A DNA stretch of 64,000 bases from Chromobacterium sp. IIBBL 290-4 (GTDB taxonomy: Bacteria; Pseudomonadota; Gammaproteobacteria; Burkholderiales; Chromobacteriaceae), in contig NZ_CP100128.1 of assembly GCF_024207115.1 (NCBI RefSeq), positions 4,464,001 to 4,528,000 of the forward strand, read 5' to 3'. Positions 16,501-24,844 of the stretch are shown piece by piece. The notes below the pieces were generated by a model. The model was not told the DNA's origin and made no database searches. It saw only the letters and a program-made list of their open reading frames with translations. How positions within the stretch are numbered: the first letter of the stretch is position 1; each line of letters starts with the position of its first letter. Position numbers and translations under genes: made by a program.

Positions 16501-18876
16501 TTAGTTGCGCAGCGGCTTGCCGGTGGTCAGCATATTGGCGATGCGGTCCTGGGTCTTGGAGTTCTTCAGCAGGGTCATGAATGCCTTGCGCTCCAGGTCC
16601 AGAATCCATTGCTCGTTGACCAGGGTGCCGGCTTCGACGTCGCCGCCGGTCATCACGTCGGCGATCTGCGAGGCGATGAAGAAGTCGTGCTGGCTGATGA
16701 AATTGCCTTCCAGCATGTTCACCAGTTGGCCCTTGATCGACGCGGCGCCGGAGCGGCCAGCCACCGGGAAGCCCTTCACCTTCAGCGGCGGACGGTAGCC
16801 GGATTCGGCCAGCGCCAGCGCCTGCTGCTTGGCGATGTAGAGCAGTTCGTAAGCATTGAACACCACGGAATCGCCCTTCTTGAAGAAGCCCAGCTCCTGC
16901 GCTTCCACGCCGCTGGTGGCGACCTTGGCGGTGGCGATGTTCATGAAGTAGTCCTTCAGCGCGGCCAGCAGGTCGCCCTTGGACTCTTGCGAAGCGCGCA
17001 GCGCGAACTCCTTGCAGCCGCCGCCGCCCGGCAGCAGGCCGACGCCCACTTCCACCAGGCCAACATAAGACTCCAACGCGGCCACGGTCTTGTCGCAGTG
17101 CATGGCGAACTCGCAGCCGCCGCCGAACACATAGCCCTGGGTCGCGGCGATGGTCGGGATCTGGCTATAGCGCAGACGCAGCGCGGTGGACTGGAAGCGG
17201 CCGATCATGGAATCGATCGCGCCCCAGTCGCCCATCATGAAGGCCGGCATCATGGACTGCAGGTCCGCGCCCACGGAGAACGGCTCTTCGGTTTGCCAGA
17301 TCACCAGGCCCTTGAAGCGGTCTTCGGCGATGTCGATGGCGGTGTTCAGACCGTCCAGCACGGCCGGGCCGATGGCGTGAGCCTTGGACTTGAACGACAC
17401 CACCAGCACATCATCGCCGGTGGTGAAGGCGCGCACGCCCTCGTTCTCGAACACGGTTTCGCCCAGTTGCTCGGACTTCTCGCCCAGTACCTTGGCCGGC
17501 GCCAGCTGGCGCTTGTACACATCCAGAGCGGAGCGGCCAACCAGTTTTTTGTCGGCGGCGTTGTAGGAACCGTCGGCGAAATGCACGCCGGCGCGGTCGC
17601 CTTCGAGCACCCAGGCCGGCAGCTCGGCCTTGGCCAGGGTCTTGCCGGCGGCGATGTCTTCCTGCAGCCACTTGGCCACTTGCTGCCAGCCGGCGGCTTG
17701 CCAGGTTTCGAACGGACCGGTGGACCAGCCGAAGCCCCAGCGGATGGCGAAGTCAACGTCGCGGGCGCAGTTGGCGATGTCTGCCAGATGGAAGGAGATG
17801 TAATGGAACACGTCGCGGAAACACGCCCACAGGAACTGCGCCTGCGGGTGCTGGCTCTCGCGCAGCTTCTGGAATTTTTCGGCCGGATTGGCGATCTTCA
17901 GGATGTCCTTGACCGCGTCGTCGCCCTTCTCGCCGGAGCCCACATACTCGCCCTTGGCCGGGTCCAGCACCAGCATGCGCTTGCCGTCTTTCTTATAGAT
18001 GCCGGCCTTGGTCTTGGAACCCAGCGCGCCGGCCGAGATCAGGCCCTGCATCCAGTCCGGAGTGGCGAACAGGCTGTGCCACGGATCTTGCGGCAGCGTG
18101 TCCTGCATGGTCTTCACCACGTGGGCGAAGGTGTCCAGGCCCACCACGTCGGCGGTGCGGAAAGTGGCGGACTTGGGACGGCCCAGGCGCGGGCCGGTCA
18201 GGTCGTCCACCACATCAAAGCGAATGCCGTACTTGGCGGCATTGGCGATGGTGGCCAGCATGGAGAACACGCCGATGCGGTTGGCCACGAAGTTCGGGGT
18301 GTCCTTGGCGCGGACCACGCCCTTGCCCAGGGTAGACACCAGGAAGCGTTCCAGGTTGTCCAGGATGTGGGCGTCGGAAGTCACGCAGGGGATGATTTCA
18401 ACCAGGTGCATATAGCGCGGCGGGTTGAAGAAGTGCACGCCGCAGAAACGCGGGCGCACCGAATCCGGGCAGCCTTCTGCCAGCTTGTTGATGGACAGGC
18501 CGGAAGTATTGGTGGCGAAGATGGTGTGCTCGCCCAGATGCGGAGCCACCTTGTGGTACAGGTCCACCTTCCAGTCCATGCGCTCGGCGATGGCTTCGAT
18601 CACCAGGTCGCAATCCTTCAGCAGGTGCAGGTGGTCGTCATAGTTGGCGGGCTGGATGTGGGCAACCACGTCGCTGCCGGCCAGCGGCGAGGGCTTCAGC
18701 TTCTTCAGGCCGTCGATGGCCTTCAGCGCGATGCCGTTCTTGTCGCCTTCCTTGGCCGGCAGGTCAAACAGAATGGTCGGAACTTTGGCGTTCACCAGGT
18801 GAGCGGCGATCTGCGCGCCCATCACGCCAGCGCCGAGCACGGCGACCTTGCGTACATTGAATTTGGTTTGAGACAT
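16501..18876 (-). CDS. 3-hydroxyacyl-CoA dehydrogenase / enoyl-CoA hydratase bifunctional enzyme (FadN/YusL-like)
   Basis: A 791-residue beta-oxidation enzyme. The order is dehydrogenase first and hydratase last, the reverse of E. coli FadB and like Bacillus FadN. The NAD-binding motif is VAVLGAGVMGAQIA at residues about 10-23, and NTSGLSI and HFFNPP follow. The C-terminal crotonase domain has the oxyanion segments FSVGADL and VFGGGCEFAM, and the two glutamates in GGCEF and GLVEVG. GAGGAAA precedes ATG 18876. It converts enoyl-CoA to 3-ketoacyl-CoA for the thiolase encoded next. Confidence 0.92.
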   Translation of the reverse strand: MSQTKFNVRKVAVLGAGVMGAQIAAHLVNAKVPTILFDLPAKEGDKNGIALKAIDGLKKLKPSPLAGSDVVAHIQPANYDDHLHLLKDCDLVIEAIAERMDWKVDLYHKVAPHLGEHTIFATNTSGLSINKLAEGCPDSVRPRFCGVHFFNPPRYMHLVEIIPCVTSDAHILDNLERFLVSTLGKGVVRAKDTPNFVANRIGVFSMLATIANAAKYGIRFDVVDDLTGPRLGRPKSATFRTADVVGLDTFAHVVKTMQDTLPQDPWHSLFATPDWMQGLISAGALGSKTKAGIYKKDGKRMLVLDPAKGEYVGSGEKGDDAVKDILKIANPAEKFQKLRESQHPQAQFLWACFRDVFHYISFHLADIANCARDVDFAIRWGFGWSTGPFETWQAAGWQQVAKWLQEDIAAGKTLAKAELPAWVLEGDRAGVHFADGSYNAADKKLVGRSALDVYKRQLAPAKVLGEKSEQLGETVFENEGVRAFTTGDDVLVVSFKSKAHAIGPAVLDGLNTAIDIAEDRFKGLVIWQTEEPFSVGADLQSMMPAFMMGDWGAIDSMIGRFQSTALRLRYSQIPTIAATQGYVFGGGCEFAMHCDKTVAALESYVGLVEVGVGLLPGGGGCKEFALRASQESKGDLLAALKDYFMNIATAKVATSGVEAQELGFFKKGDSVVFNAYELLYIAKQQALALAESGYRPPLKVKGFPVAGRSGAASIKGQLVNMLEGNFISQHDFFIASQIADVMTGGDVEAGTLVNEQWILDLERKAFMTLLKNSKTQDRIANMLTTGKPLRN

Positions 18877-19113
18877 GGTTTCCTCGTTTTGTTGAAACAC
18901 ACATGAGACAGGCCCCTCTCAACCTGTCCTGCTTGCTTCCAAGGACGGGCGTTGAATCGTCCTTGCCCAGTTTCGCGCCGGCTGGGGCGGGCGCGGCGCC
19001 GGGGTACTGCTTGATAGTCAGGCCGGCGGTTTCGACTATTGTTCCCGCCGGCCTTCCTCTGCCGCAAGTTTGGCCTGCTGGCGGAGGACAATCATCAAGT
19101 GCAGATAAAATAT

Positions 19114-19127
19114 CAAACACTCGCTTT
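19114..19127. promoter_or_regulatory. weak PsrA-like operator
   Basis: CAAAC-ACTC-GCTTT differs by one base from the CAAAC-N4-GTTTT pattern seen upstream of fadL and psrA. It lies about 240 bases upstream of the hydratase/dehydrogenase start. Because the match is imperfect, it is a candidate only. Confidence 0.35.
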
Positions 19128-19230
19128 TATGTTGGATTAGTCTAACCCATTTTGGGCAAAATCAAAGCAGGTTTTGTAAAAAAAAGCATGCGGCGCTGGC
19201 GCTGCCGCAACAACCAATTGGATACCGGCC

Positions 19231-19268
19231 AAAACAAAACAGGGCAGGCGCTTGGCGCCTGCCCTGTT
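19231..19268 (-). terminator. intrinsic terminator of fadL
   Basis: A perfect 14-bp stem, AACAGGGCAGGCGC with GCGCCTGCCCTGTT around a 3-base loop. Read on the minus strand it is followed by TTTGTTTT. It starts 28 bases past the fadL stop codon. Confidence 0.88.
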
Positions 19269-19295
19269 CATCGCTTCAAGCCGGCATCCCGCCGC

Positions 19296-20792
19296 TTAGA
19301 AACGGTAGTTGTACTGCAAGCCGATCAGTTGCAAATAGGTCTTGTAGGTACCCTTCGTGGTTTCGCCGTTGCCGGTGCATAGCGCTCCGTTTGCCATCGT
19401 GCCCGACGGATTGCAGCTATCCGTGTAATTGACGTTGGCGTTCTTGAAATCAATGAAGCTATAGGCCAGATCAATGGAGCTTTGCTTGTTGATCTTGTAA
19501 TTGGCGCCGAAGGACAGCCAGATGCGGTCGCTATCCGGAATGGCCGGATGGCGCTGATCGTCCGACTGTACCGGCGACTGCTCCCAAGCCACGCCGCTGC
19601 GCAGCATCCAGCTGTCGTTCAACTGGTAGTTGCCGCCAAACGATACGCGCCAGGTGTCCTTCCAGTTCTGATGCAGCACCAGGTCGCCCTGGGCCGGAGA
19701 GCTGAATTGCTTGATATCAAGCTGCTGCAGACGAGAGTTTCGAACCCAGGTCACATCGCCCATCAGCGCCACAGTCGGGTTCAGTTGATGGAAGAAGTTG
19801 GCGGAAGCAGTTTCAGGCGTTGTCACATCAACCGATGCAGATGCATCTGGCCGCTGGAGTTTGGCTATCGCACCAGGCCCTGAACTAGGAGACACGCCAG
19901 CCAAAGCATAAATCGACGCAGGCACATTTCCTGTCACGCCATTGAAAGTCCAAGTGGAGTTACCGCTCAAGGACTGCTTGACGCTGGAGCGGTAGGCCAA
20001 GCCAAATCGGGTATTGTCATTCAACTGGAACATATAACCGATATTCCAGCCGAATCCCCAATCATCACCCTCCACCTTTGCCACACCATCGCCATTAATA
20101 CCAGCCGCAGCTACCGCTTGAGCGGCTTGAGCGGCGCTCCCCGTTGCCTTGTAGATAGAACTGAAGAGCAGCGCATTCAAACCACTCGTGGCATCCGTCA
20201 TTTTCTCCAACGATGCCTTCATGTATTGAGCAGACACACCGAATCCAATAGATTGCCGCTCGTCCAATTTTAATGAAATCGAGGGGTTGATATTGAAAGA
20301 CTGCAGATCGATGCTTTTCAGTGAATAACGACCAGCCCAGGTCGAGCCGTAATCCAGCTTGGCTCCATAGGGAACGAACAACCCGATGCCAGCAGTGAAC
20401 TTGTCATTTATTTTGTGAGACAGGTAAAAGGTCGGCGCCGCTACTACGGAAGGAGCAAAGCCATCACCATTGCCGCCACCAGTCTGACGAGCAGGAAGGC
20501 CATACTTAGCAAAGTAGTTGCTGTTCGTCGAGCCGCTGTCTGTGTATTCCGAATGCGGCACCACCAGCGTGGTGCCGATCACCAGTTGCGTGCCATCCAG
20601 CCGGGACAAGCCGGCCGGGTTGGTGAAGATGGTGGAAGGATCGGCGGCTTCCGCGCCGTTGGCATGGGCGGTGCCCTGGCCGGACACGCTTTGCGAACCG
20701 AACTGATAACCCGAGGCAGCAGCCTGTGTAGAGGCCAGGCCGAACGCGGTGCCCATGATCATCACGGACAGGCTAAGATGCTTGAGCTTCAT
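19296..20792 (-). CDS. fadL: FadL/OmpP1/TodX family outer-membrane transporter
   Basis: A 498-residue outer-membrane beta-barrel that takes up long-chain fatty acids or other hydrophobic compounds. The signal peptide (MKLKHLSLSVMIMGTAFGLASTQAAA) is followed by the FadL-type plug region SGYQFGSQSVSGQGTAHANGAEAADPSTIFTNPAGLSRL, shared by the family. The protein ends in an aromatic residue (NYRF), as barrel proteins do. AGAGGGAAG precedes ATG 20792. Its place in a beta-oxidation block and the PsrA-like palindrome upstream support fatty-acid uptake. Confidence 0.9.
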   Translation of the reverse strand: MKLKHLSLSVMIMGTAFGLASTQAAASGYQFGSQSVSGQGTAHANGAEAADPSTIFTNPAGLSRLDGTQLVIGTTLVVPHSEYTDSGSTNSNYFAKYGLPARQTGGGNGDGFAPSVVAAPTFYLSHKINDKFTAGIGLFVPYGAKLDYGSTWAGRYSLKSIDLQSFNINPSISLKLDERQSIGFGVSAQYMKASLEKMTDATSGLNALLFSSIYKATGSAAQAAQAVAAAGINGDGVAKVEGDDWGFGWNIGYMFQLNDNTRFGLAYRSSVKQSLSGNSTWTFNGVTGNVPASIYALAGVSPSSGPGAIAKLQRPDASASVDVTTPETASANFFHQLNPTVALMGDVTWVRNSRLQQLDIKQFSSPAQGDLVLHQNWKDTWRVSFGGNYQLNDSWMLRSGVAWEQSPVQSDDQRHPAIPDSDRIWLSFGANYKINKQSSIDLAYSFIDFKNANVNYTDSCNPSGTMANGALCTGNGETTKGTYKTYLQLIGLQYNYRF

Positions 20793-20917
20793 GCTTCCCT
20801 CTCTAGTATTTCCTGAGTAGATATTTTTCATCATTACATGACCCAATCATGTCGTGAGTCATGACCGATGCTACCAGAGAATTAGAGCAATCCAACCAAT
20901 CGATCGAGCTTTTGTTC

Positions 20918-20931
20918 CAAACGTTCGTTTT
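20918..20931. promoter_or_regulatory. candidate PsrA operator upstream of fadL
   Basis: CAAAC-GTTC-GTTTT matches the C/GAAAC-N4-GTTT palindrome reported for PsrA-type regulators. It lies about 126 bases upstream of fadL. The same arms with a different 4-base centre, and the same AA after them, occur upstream of the psrA-like gene in this window. Confidence 0.55.
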
Positions 20932-20977
20932 AATGCAACATTTCCACAACAATTGAACAGAACGGCAACAATCCGGA

Positions 20978-21355
20978 TCAGGACTCGCCCAGCAAACGGG
21001 ATTTGCCATCGTGATCGATGGCGACGTACGTGGCGATCACATCGGTGATCCGGACATGGGAACCATCCATCCGTTCGGCCTCAACCGAAATCTTCAAGGT
21101 GATGGACTTCTGGCCGATGCGCAGCCTTTCCACGTACAAGTCCACCACATCGCCAAGCAGAATCGGCGCGGCGAACTGAAAGGCGTTGACCGCCACCGTG
21201 GTGACCGGCCCGCGCGATAAACGCTCCGCATCCAGGCTGCCAGCCATATCGATCTGGCTCAGCAGCCAGCCTGCCTGCACCTTGCCGTAAGCATTGGTGC
21301 AGCTTGGCAGCGCCCGCACCCGCAAAGCCGGCACGCGGTTCTCATGTTGTTCCAT
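20978..21355 (-). CDS. yciA: acyl-CoA thioesterase (YciA-like hotdog)
   Basis: A 125-residue single-hotdog thioesterase that hydrolyses acyl-CoA to free acid and CoA. The segment NAYGKVQAGWLLSQIDMAGS (residues about 22-41) corresponds to the family's N-x-x-G-x-x-x-G-G-W-x-x-x-x-x-D signature with its catalytic Asp, and FQFAAPILLGDVVDLY is the second conserved strand pair. GAGAGG precedes ATG 21355; the frame is open further to 21457. Located between fadE and fadL, it probably recycles CoA during beta-oxidation. Confidence 0.85.
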   Translation of the reverse strand: MEQHENRVPALRVRALPSCTNAYGKVQAGWLLSQIDMAGSLDAERLSRGPVTTVAVNAFQFAAPILLGDVVDLYVERLRIGQKSITLKISVEAERMDGSHVRITDVIATYVAIDHDGKSRLLGES

Positions 21356-21388
21356 CACCCTCTCCCGCCTGTTCCAGGCTTGTTTCCC

Positions 21389-21430
21389 GCCATTCAAAAT
21401 GGCCGCGTCCCGGCGGCCATTTTGAATGGC
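21389..21430. repeat. 18-bp perfect inverted repeat between fadE and the thioesterase gene
   Basis: The arms at 21389-21406 and 21413-21430 are exact reverse complements (GCCATTCAAAATGGCCGC) around a 6-base loop. Each arm also holds the smaller palindrome GCCATTCAAAATGGC, so the structure is nested. It follows the fadE stop on the minus strand by 46 bases. There is no U-run, so it could be an RNA-processing hairpin or a Rho-dependent end. Confidence 0.75.
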
Positions 21431-21455
21431 GCCGAACGCGTATGGCATTCGGCGC
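21429..21455. repeat. second hairpin after fadE
   Basis: GCGCCGAA and TTCGGCGC form a perfect 8-bp inverted repeat with an 11-base loop. It abuts and slightly overlaps the 18-bp inverted repeat, placing two stem-loops in tandem downstream of fadE. Confidence 0.55.
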
Positions 21456-21475
21456 ATGGTAACACGTCGCCTGAA

Positions 21476-23929
21476 TTAGAAAATCAGGCGCTGCAGCATT
21501 TTGTCGTCATGTTGTTCCAATTTCATATCGAAATCGTCCACCATGATGACATCGCGCTTCAGCTTGCGGGCGCGGGACACGGCATCGAATTCCTGCTGCG
21601 CGATCAGGCCCGACTGCAAAGCCTCGGCCAGGCGCTCGCGCGCGGTGATCGTCTGGAACTTGCCGTCGCGCGCCAGCTTGCGCAGCTTCTGCTCCACCGG
21701 CTCGGTATCCAGCGTGGCTTGCAGCGCGTAGCCCAGCACGCCGACCGGATCCGTCTCATCCTTGGACACGAACATGCCCTGGGTCAGCCGCGCGCGGGTA
21801 GCGCCCGGCTCCATCATGGCTCGCGCCACCTTGGTGCCGACGCGGTCTGACGCCGGCTTCAGCGTCAGGCCCCACGGGAAGATAATGCGGCGCAACACCC
21901 AGGACAGGCCGCGGCTCGGCAGGTTGGCCAGGAAGCCGTCCATCGCCACTTGCACGTCGTACAAGGCGTTTTCCACCGCCCAGCTCATCACCGCGATGTC
22001 TTCCTGCGGCGCGCCGTCGCGCTCGAAGCGCTTCAGCGAGGCGGTAGCGATGTACAGGCCGGACAGCATATCGCCCAGGCGGGCCGACAATTTCTCGCGG
22101 AACTTCAGCGAGCCGCCCAGGCTGAACATGGCCATATCGGACAGCAAGGCGAAAGCGCTGGACAGACGGGTGACGCGCTTGTAGTAGACCGCGGTCGCGC
22201 CGCCCTTGGGGCTGGACGCGAAGCGGGCGCAAGTCAGGCCCAGCCACAGCGAGCGGACGAAATTGCTGATCACGAAGTTGATGTGGCCGGTGATGGCTTT
22301 GTCGAACTCGGCGCCGTCATTGGTCATGGCGGACTTCATTTCGCGCAGCACGAAGGGATGGCAGCGGATCGCGCCCTGGCCGTAGATGATCATCGAACGG
22401 GTCAGGATGTTGGCGCCTTCCACGGTGATGCCGATGGGCACCGCCTGATAGCCGCGCGCCAGATAGTTGCGCGGGCCCAGCACCACGGTTTTGCCGCCAT
22501 GCACGTCCATCGCGTCGTTCAGCGTTTTGCGCATGCGTTCGGTGTTGTGGTACTTCAGGATGGCCGACAGCACGGACGGCTTCTCGCCGTTGTCCAGGCC
22601 GGTCAGGGCCAGATCTTGCGAGGCTTCCATCTGATAGGTGAAGCCGCCGATGCGCGCCATCGCCTCGTCCACGCCCTCGAACTTGCCGATGGGCAGGCCG
22701 AACTGGTCGCGGATGCGGGCAAACGCGCCGGTGGTGTAGGTGGTCAGCTTGCCGCAAGCCACCGACATGGCCGGCAAGGAGATGCAGCGGCCGACCGACA
22801 GACACTCCACCAGCATGCGCCAGCCCTGGCCGGCGTATTCGCGGCCGCCGATGATCCACTCCAGCGGAATGAACACATCTTTGCCCCAAGTCGGGCCATT
22901 CATGAAGGCCGAACCGCCCGGGTAGTGGCGGCGGCCGATTTCGACGCCGACATGCTCGGTCGGCACCAGCGCGCAGGTGATGCCGATTTCTTCCTTGTCG
23001 CCCAGCAAATGATCCGGGTCGTACATCTTGAAGGCCAGGCCCAGGATGGTGGCCACCGGGGCCAGCGTGATCCAGCGCTTTTCCCAGCTCACGCGCACGC
23101 CCAGCACATTGTCGAAATGTTCGCCGGTGCGCGGATTCGTGTAGGAGCCGCGGCACACCACGCCGAAGTCCGGAATGGCGCCGGCGTCGGAGCCGGCATA
23201 CGGGCTGGTCAGCGCGAAGCAAGGCACTTCCACGCCCTTGGCCAGGCGCGGCAGGTAGTAATCTTTTTGCTCTTCGGTGCCATAGTGCTGCAGCAGCTCG
23301 CCCGGTCCGAGCGAGTTCGGCACCATCACCGACACCGCGGCCGTGCCGCCGCGCGTGGCGATCTTGGTCACCACCTTGGCGTGGGCGTAATTGGAGAACT
23401 CCAGGCCGCCGTACTTCTTCTTGACGATCATGCCCAGGAAGCCCTTGTCCTTGATGAACTGCCACACATCCGGCGGCAGGTCCTTCAATTCATGGGTGAT
23501 CTTCCAGTCGTCGATCATCGAGCACAGCTGCTCGGTCGGACCATCGATGAAAGCCTGCTCTTCCGGCGTCAGCTTGGGATCCGGGAAGTTCAGCAGGCGG
23601 TTGTAGTCCGGCTTGCCGGAGAACAGGTCGCGATCCCACCAGACGGTGCCGGCGTTGATGGCTTCCTGTTCGGTCTGCGACATGGCAGGCGTGATTTTCT
23701 TGAACACGCCGAACACCGGGCCGGTGAACACGGCGCGGCGCAGCGGCACGATGTTGAGCACGGCCGCGACAACGGCGAACACCGCCCAGACAGCGGTGTG
23801 CACTTGGCAGTGGAATACGAATTGAAGCGCGGCTAGCCAGGCGGCTATGCCTACGGTCCACGCCAGCACCGGCGCGGCGACGTAGGCCAGCGCGACGATC
23901 AGCGCGACCAGAATAATGGCAGCAATCAT
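21476..23929 (-). CDS. fadE: acyl-CoA dehydrogenase FadE
   Basis: An 817-residue enzyme, close to the 814 residues of E. coli FadE, which makes the first double bond in acyl-CoA with FAD. An N-terminal hydrophobic region (two to three helices, residues 1-65) anchors it to the membrane. The acyl-CoA dehydrogenase core follows, with CFALTSPYAGSDAGAIPD and RWITLAPVATILGLAFK for FAD and substrate binding, and YQAVPIGITVEGANILTRSMIIYGQGAI containing the acidic residue region used as base. A 200-residue FadE-specific C-terminal domain completes it. It lies 76 bases after the psrA-like gene, so the two may be co-transcribed. Confidence 0.93.
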   Translation of the reverse strand: MIAAIILVALIVALAYVAAPVLAWTVGIAAWLAALQFVFHCQVHTAVWAVFAVVAAVLNIVPLRRAVFTGPVFGVFKKITPAMSQTEQEAINAGTVWWDRDLFSGKPDYNRLLNFPDPKLTPEEQAFIDGPTEQLCSMIDDWKITHELKDLPPDVWQFIKDKGFLGMIVKKKYGGLEFSNYAHAKVVTKIATRGGTAAVSVMVPNSLGPGELLQHYGTEEQKDYYLPRLAKGVEVPCFALTSPYAGSDAGAIPDFGVVCRGSYTNPRTGEHFDNVLGVRVSWEKRWITLAPVATILGLAFKMYDPDHLLGDKEEIGITCALVPTEHVGVEIGRRHYPGGSAFMNGPTWGKDVFIPLEWIIGGREYAGQGWRMLVECLSVGRCISLPAMSVACGKLTTYTTGAFARIRDQFGLPIGKFEGVDEAMARIGGFTYQMEASQDLALTGLDNGEKPSVLSAILKYHNTERMRKTLNDAMDVHGGKTVVLGPRNYLARGYQAVPIGITVEGANILTRSMIIYGQGAIRCHPFVLREMKSAMTNDGAEFDKAITGHINFVISNFVRSLWLGLTCARFASSPKGGATAVYYKRVTRLSSAFALLSDMAMFSLGGSLKFREKLSARLGDMLSGLYIATASLKRFERDGAPQEDIAVMSWAVENALYDVQVAMDGFLANLPSRGLSWVLRRIIFPWGLTLKPASDRVGTKVARAMMEPGATRARLTQGMFVSKDETDPVGVLGYALQATLDTEPVEQKLRKLARDGKFQTITARERLAEALQSGLIAQQEFDAVSRARKLKRDVIMVDDFDMKLEQHDDKMLQRLIF

Positions 23930-24005
23930 TGTGTTAACCCTCGTGTTGACCCCTCAGTCCCGCGAGCGCTGCCTTGCTGTTTTAATCTTGGCAGACTCGG
24001 CGGAA

Positions 24006-24692
24006 TCAGCTTTCGACGGGCGCGACCAAACCGGCAATCACAAAAGGCACCAGATACTTGACGATCATGTCCGGGTCCCGCGCGGTAACGATCTGGCTGC
24101 GCGTGAAGATTTTCAGCACATCGTTGCCGGCGAAGGCGTTGAACATGACGCTGAAGGCGAGGTGCATGCGCCAGGCGAGCTGCTCCGATTCCAGATGCGG
24201 CAGCGCGCGCTGGAAGGCGCTGGTATAACGCTGCACAAACACGCTGTATTGCTGGGAAATGGTTTCGCGCAGCAGGCGGTGGTTTTCCACCAGCGTGCGC
24301 GACAGCAGGCGCACGAACATCGCGCCGCCGCGGGACGGATCTTTGGACAACACCAGGCATGGCCGTATGAACGACAATACCAACTGCTCCAAAGGCAACT
24401 CGCCCGGTTTCGCTTCCAGTACGTCCAGTTCCGCCAGGCAGCCTTCCAATAAGGGCGCCAGCCTGCGCATGAACACGGACTCGAACAACGCATCCTTGGA
24501 ACCGAAGTGATAGTTCACCGCGGCCAGATTCACCTCGGCCTGCTGGGTGATCATGCGAAGCGAGGTCGCCTCAAAGCCGTGCTCCACAAACAGACGTTCC
24601 GCGACGTCGAGAATGCGGGTTGCGGTGTCGGGACGATTGGCCTCCATGGTCTCCAGTGCCTTTGTTGTATTGTGTGATTTGCTCTTGCTCAT
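24006..24692 (-). CDS. psrA: TetR family regulator, PsrA-like
   Basis: A 228-residue repressor. The N-terminal helix-turn-helix has the PsrA-like run ATRILDVAERLFVEHGFEATSLRMIT, then AEVNLAAVNYHFGSKDAL at residues about 52-70, which closely resembles Pseudomonas PsrA. PsrA-type proteins bind long-chain fatty acids or acyl-CoA and release genes of beta-oxidation. The larger C-terminal ligand domain is less conserved. A CAAAC-N4-GTTTT palindrome lies 22 bases upstream, suggesting autoregulation. fadE is directly downstream. Confidence 0.85.
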   Translation of the reverse strand: MSKSKSHNTTKALETMEANRPDTATRILDVAERLFVEHGFEATSLRMITQQAEVNLAAVNYHFGSKDALFESVFMRRLAPLLEGCLAELDVLEAKPGELPLEQLVLSFIRPCLVLSKDPSRGGAMFVRLLSRTLVENHRLLRETISQQYSVFVQRYTSAFQRALPHLESEQLAWRMHLAFSVMFNAFAGNDVLKIFTRSQIVTARDPDMIVKYLVPFVIAGLVAPVES

Positions 24693-24714
24693 CTCAGCTT
24701 TCGAACAAGCGTTT

Positions 24715-24728
24715 CAAACTTACGTTTT
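24715..24728. promoter_or_regulatory. candidate PsrA operator upstream of psrA
   Basis: CAAAC-TTAC-GTTTT, followed by AA, has the same arms as the palindrome upstream of fadL. It begins 22 bases before the psrA-like start codon, a position that fits autorepression of a psrA-fadE transcript. Confidence 0.55.
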
Positions 24729-24787
24729 AACTTGATCAATGTCAAGGCATGCATGATGCCGCGGACATTCACCGCTCAGGGCCAACA

Positions 24788-24820
24788 CAAAAACGGCAGT
24801 CTAATTTTAGACTGCCGTTT
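24788..24820 (-). terminator. intrinsic terminator of metZ
   Basis: A perfect 14-bp stem, AAACGGCAGTCTAA with TTAGACTGCCGTTT, followed by TTGTGTT on the minus strand. It lies 24 bases past the metZ stop codon. Confidence 0.82.
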
Positions 24821-24844
24821 GAATGAAACACGCGTTAAAAGGGC

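Larger units (their letters stand above)
18877..19295. other. 419-base intergenic region upstream of the hydratase/dehydrogenase gene
   Basis: No convincing gene is seen. The region holds the upstream DNA of the minus-strand hydratase/dehydrogenase gene and, at its far end, the fadL terminator. The stretch 19090-19190 is AT-rich and likely carries the promoter. It includes CAAACACTCGCTTTT (19114-19128), a weak match to the PsrA-like palindrome found upstream of fadL and psrA, and next to it the imperfect repeat GGATTAG-T-CTAACCC (19134-19148). Confidence 0.5.

Noticed and set aside
16381..18906. An 841-codon plus-strand frame opposite the hydratase/dehydrogenase gene, with similar ones at 15059-16504, 21950-23836 and 46133-48391
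   Set aside because: The minus-strand proteins have clear catalytic motifs; the plus-strand translations are low-complexity antisense products.
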